Below are positions 62,171 through 64,000 of a stretch of 64,000 nt of DNA, in pieces. Numbering within the stretch: the first letter of the stretch is position 1; each line of letters begins with the position of its first letter. The position numbers were made by a program, and so were the translations under genes. The notes beneath the pieces were generated by a model that saw nothing but the letters and a program-made list of their open reading frames with translations, was not told the origin of the DNA and did not search any database. The DNA is from Deltaproteobacteria bacterium (lineage in GTDB: Bacteria; Myxococcota_A; UBA796; GCA-2862545). The stretch covers positions 31,687-95,686 of the forward strand of contig SBGP01000109.1 of NCBI GenBank assembly GCA_006226595.1, written 5' to 3'.

Positions 62171-62979
62171 CAGAGGCCTCCAGGCCGTTCTTCGGGGGCA
62201 GCTTCGACGCCGTAGATCCGGTCGAGGAGCTGTCCGATGTCTCGCAGTCGGGGGTCGGCGACGGAGCGGCTGCTGCCGTCGGACATCCGAAGGTGTAGCG
62301 CGGCGCCAGGTACGGGCACACGCGTGTAGCGCTCGACGTCGGTCCAGCGCACGAACTCGGGGCCCGTCTCGAAGTGAACGGCCAGGCCCTCGTGGTACAG
62401 GCCCGCGACCTCGATGTCCTCGAAGTGCATCGCGCAGATCGGATCGGCGCCGTCGGGCACGACGGTGCTGAGCTCGCCTTCGACGCCGCCGTGCGTCGGC
62501 ACGAGCTCCTCCCAGAACATCGACGACAGCGACCTCATCAGGTGCTCGATGTCGGGAGTACCGGCCTCGGCGATCACCTCGCGGACCACGATGCGCACCG
62601 CATCCGAACCCAGCCCGAGCGCGGCGGCGAGCTGCTTGAGGTCCTCGACCTCGAGATCGTCGAGGTCGCCGTCCATGCAGATCATGCGCGCGGAGATGCG
62701 CAGAGCGGACCAGCGCTCCTCGGCCGTCGGTAGCGCCGCGGCCAGCGCCTCGAGATCCAGGTCCTGCTCGTGGATCTCCATGGCCCAATCGAGGAGTTCG
62801 CCCACGCCGAGACCAGGACGCACGCGCTCGAGCAGCGCCAGCTCGTCTTCCTGCAGCACCTCGTCCGAGAACGCCAGGTGCACGAGCAGCGCCAGCAACG
62901 GGTCATCGTCGCTGCCCGGGTTGTCCGCCGGACGAGTGGGATCGTCGATCAGCGAGAGCAGGTCATCCACGCGGGCCAT
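62170..62979 (-). CDS. TerB-like domain protein
   Basis: 269 residues with GGAGG before the ATG. Residues about 25-140 match the TerB/TerB-like helical fold: [26 protein letters not shown], then [32 protein letters not shown], with two metal-site-like acidic patches. A C-terminal beta domain of about 100 residues ([36 protein letters not shown]) resembles a PH-like or SHOCT-adjacent fold. TerB-type proteins occur near membrane-linked stress and envelope systems. It is the first gene of the operon, before the giant calcium-repeat protein. Confidence 0.72.
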   Translation of the reverse strand: MARVDDLLSLIDDPTRPADNPGSDDDPLLALLVHLAFSDEVLQEDELALLERVRPGLGVGELLDWAMEIHEQDLDLEALAAALPTAEERWSALRISARMICMDGDLDDLEVEDLKQLAAALGLGSDAVRIVVREVIAEAGTPDIEHLMRSLSSMFWEELVPTHGGVEGELSTVVPDGADPICAMHFEDIEVAGLYHEGLAVHFETGPEFVRWTDVERYTRVPVPGAALHLRMSDGSSRSVADPRLRDIGQLLDRIYGVEAAPEERPGGL

Positions 62980-63092
62980 GCATCCTCCTCGGCACAGTAT
63001 GGGCGGATCGAGCGCTGTGGTCTACAATGCGTCTCGCACGGGAACAAGCCCCCTCGCTGGCGGGTTTGCCGTACTCCTCGCCCAAGTGAGCC

Positions 63093-63806
63093 ATGCACAC
63101 GCGGAACCGCTCCTCCTCCCGCTCCACTCGGACTCGCCGCTCCAGCGCCGCGCGAGGGCTCGCGGTGTTGCTCGCCACCGCGGTGTTCGCCCTCGGCGCA
63201 CCCGACGTGCGGGCCGCGGCTCCGAACGACCACGCGACCGCCGAGTACAACCGGGTCTCCCAGCAGCTCAAGGAGCTCGCCGAGCGCAACGCGTGGGGAG
63301 GTGTGGAGCGCACCTACCGCGAGCTGCGAGGCTTCGGCGTGCCGCTCTCGTTCGACGACCACATGGGCGGCGCGCGCTCGGCACGCGCGCTCGGGGACGT
63401 CACCTCACTCCGCCAGCGCCTTCGCTTCGCCAAGGCCCTCGCGCCCGGCAACGACGAGGTCGAGGGATGGCTCGCCGAGATCAAGAAGAACTACGGCGAG
63501 GTCTCGCTCCTCTGCGACCCGGGCAAGGCCGATCTGGTGCGCGATGGCGTGCCCTTCGACCCGAACCAGGCCGCCGCGATGCGCTTCGCCCAGAGTGAGA
63601 TCGAGCGCCGCGGCGAGTTCACCGGCCTGATCCCCGCGGGTCACTACAGCTTCGACCAGTTCTCCTTCGACGTGCAGGCCGGCATGCAGGCCGGCACCTA
63701 CGACGTGCGCAGCGACGGCTACATCCGGGCCCAGGAGCGCGCCGAGCGGGCCCGAACCGGCGCCCCCCCGCCGTCCAAGAAGAAGAAGAAGGACGAGGCG
63801 GAGTAG
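63093..63806 (+). CDS. Exported protein, unknown, with Lys-rich tail
   Basis: 237 residues. A long basic N-region and hydrophobic core (LAVLLATAVFALGAPDVRAA) form a signal peptide with cleavage around residue 42. A helical domain follows (about 45-120; EYNRVSQQLKELAERNAWGGVERTYREL), with a tetratricopeptide-like look. A beta-rich part comes next (SLLCDPGKADLVRDGVPFDPNQ, GEFTGLIPAGHYSFDQFSFDVQAG), similar to the PEGA-like end of other myxobacterial proteins. The tail KKKKKDEAE is very polar. I recognise no family. It is divergent from the TerB-like gene and ends 13 bases before the inverted-repeat element. Confidence 0.7.
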   Translation: MHTRNRSSSRSTRTRRSSAARGLAVLLATAVFALGAPDVRAAAPNDHATAEYNRVSQQLKELAERNAWGGVERTYRELRGFGVPLSFDDHMGGARSARALGDVTSLRQRLRFAKALAPGNDEVEGWLAEIKKNYGEVSLLCDPGKADLVRDGVPFDPNQAAAMRFAQSEIERRGEFTGLIPAGHYSFDQFSFDVQAGMQAGTYDVRSDGYIRAQERAERARTGAPPPSKKKKKDEAE

Positions 63807-63819
63807 CCGCGCCGTATCT

Positions 63820-64000
63820 AGCAGGCTGCTGAAAAAGTCGGACCGAGCGGTCTGAGGGCCGTTTCGCGGATTCGGCCGGTCGCGCAGCGATTCACCGAAA
63901 GTCGCGGAGGAAGCGTGCTGAAGCACGTGACCGACGAGACGACGGGCGAAGGTGTGAAACGGGTCCAGAACGCGACGGGAGAGTTTTTCAGCAGCCTGCT
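63820..64000. mobile_element. 181-base inverted-repeat element (MITE-like), possibly cut by the window end
   Basis: AGCAGGCTGCTGAAAAA (63820-63836) and its exact complement (63984-64000) form 17-base perfect terminal inverted repeats. The left end sits on a CTAG (63818-63821). There is no open frame of note inside and one internal perfect hairpin, CGTGCT-GA-AGCACG (around 63914-63927). The end sequence resembles the termini of common proteobacterial insertion sequences, so it may be a non-autonomous derivative. The right flank is outside the window, so a target duplication cannot be checked. Confidence 0.7.

Overview
The window reads as a high-GC chromosome segment of a predatory or gliding-type Myxococcota bacterium (the former deltaproteobacterial myxobacteria and relatives). 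No rRNA is present, so the assignment rests on content. There is a very large share of lipoproteins with Thr/Asp-rich linkers, MopE-like metal-binding repeats (C-D-G-x-D-N-D-C), thrombospondin type 3 calcium repeats and C-terminal GCGC...RRR sorting tails (MYXO-CTERM). There is also a Hanks-type kinase with a membrane tail and a TonB-dependent receptor of the Oar type. Genes are packed, and many same-strand neighbours share 1 to 4 bases (TGATG, ATGA, GTGA), which points to coupled translation. I see no phage genes, CRISPR array or transposase gene. One inverted-repeat element closes the window.

Region by region. 1-5690 (minus): a six-gene surface operon with two OB-fold-like lipoproteins, a barrel porin, a lamin-tail-domain lipoprotein and two phospholipase D-like lipoproteins, possibly an extracellular nucleic-acid-handling set. 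5937-8062: a zinc ribbon/pseudokinase/PP2C fusion and a small membrane protein. 8211-9064 (minus): tadA, two tRNA-Ser genes and the SRP RNA. 9355-11376: a secreted alpha/beta hydrolase that has lost its catalytic residues, and a CCA-adding-type enzyme. 11446-16001 (minus): an Oar-like receptor with two lipoproteins. 16351-22485: a secreted protein, a matrixin-like protease, a sulfatase-like lipoprotein and a large unknown. 22486-25822 (minus): an NfeD-like Asp-rich membrane protein with two flotillin-like proteins. 25947-27676: DUF423, a putative metallopeptidase and a secreted unknown.

27749-32125 is a methionine operon: a Met-rich leader peptide, cystathionine gamma-synthase, a fused aspartokinase-homoserine dehydrogenase without ACT domains, and cystathionine beta-lyase. 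The beta-lyase start is carried on a tandemly duplicated ribosome-binding-site hairpin. 32207-34956: a molybdopterin oxidoreductase divergent from an HxlR regulator. 34965-38522: small lipoproteins and a six-fold Cys-rich repeat protein. 38602-44887: small proteins, a membrane-anchored Ser/Thr kinase and a 1219-residue MopE-repeat/RCC1-repeat lipoprotein. 44936-54025: an asparagine-synthetase-like protein with altered catalytic residues, a membrane protein, and divergently the TamA-like/TamB pair. 54022-63806: a FAD-linked dehydrogenase, two calcium-repeat MYXO-CTERM proteins, a TerB-like protein and unknowns. 63820-64000: a 181-base element bounded by perfect 17-base inverted repeats.

The most unusual items are the methionine operon's leader peptide and its triplicated start module, the surface operon at the left edge, and a recurrent theme of catalytically degenerate enzymes (PLD-like, kinase-like, hydrolase-like, asparagine-synthetase-like).
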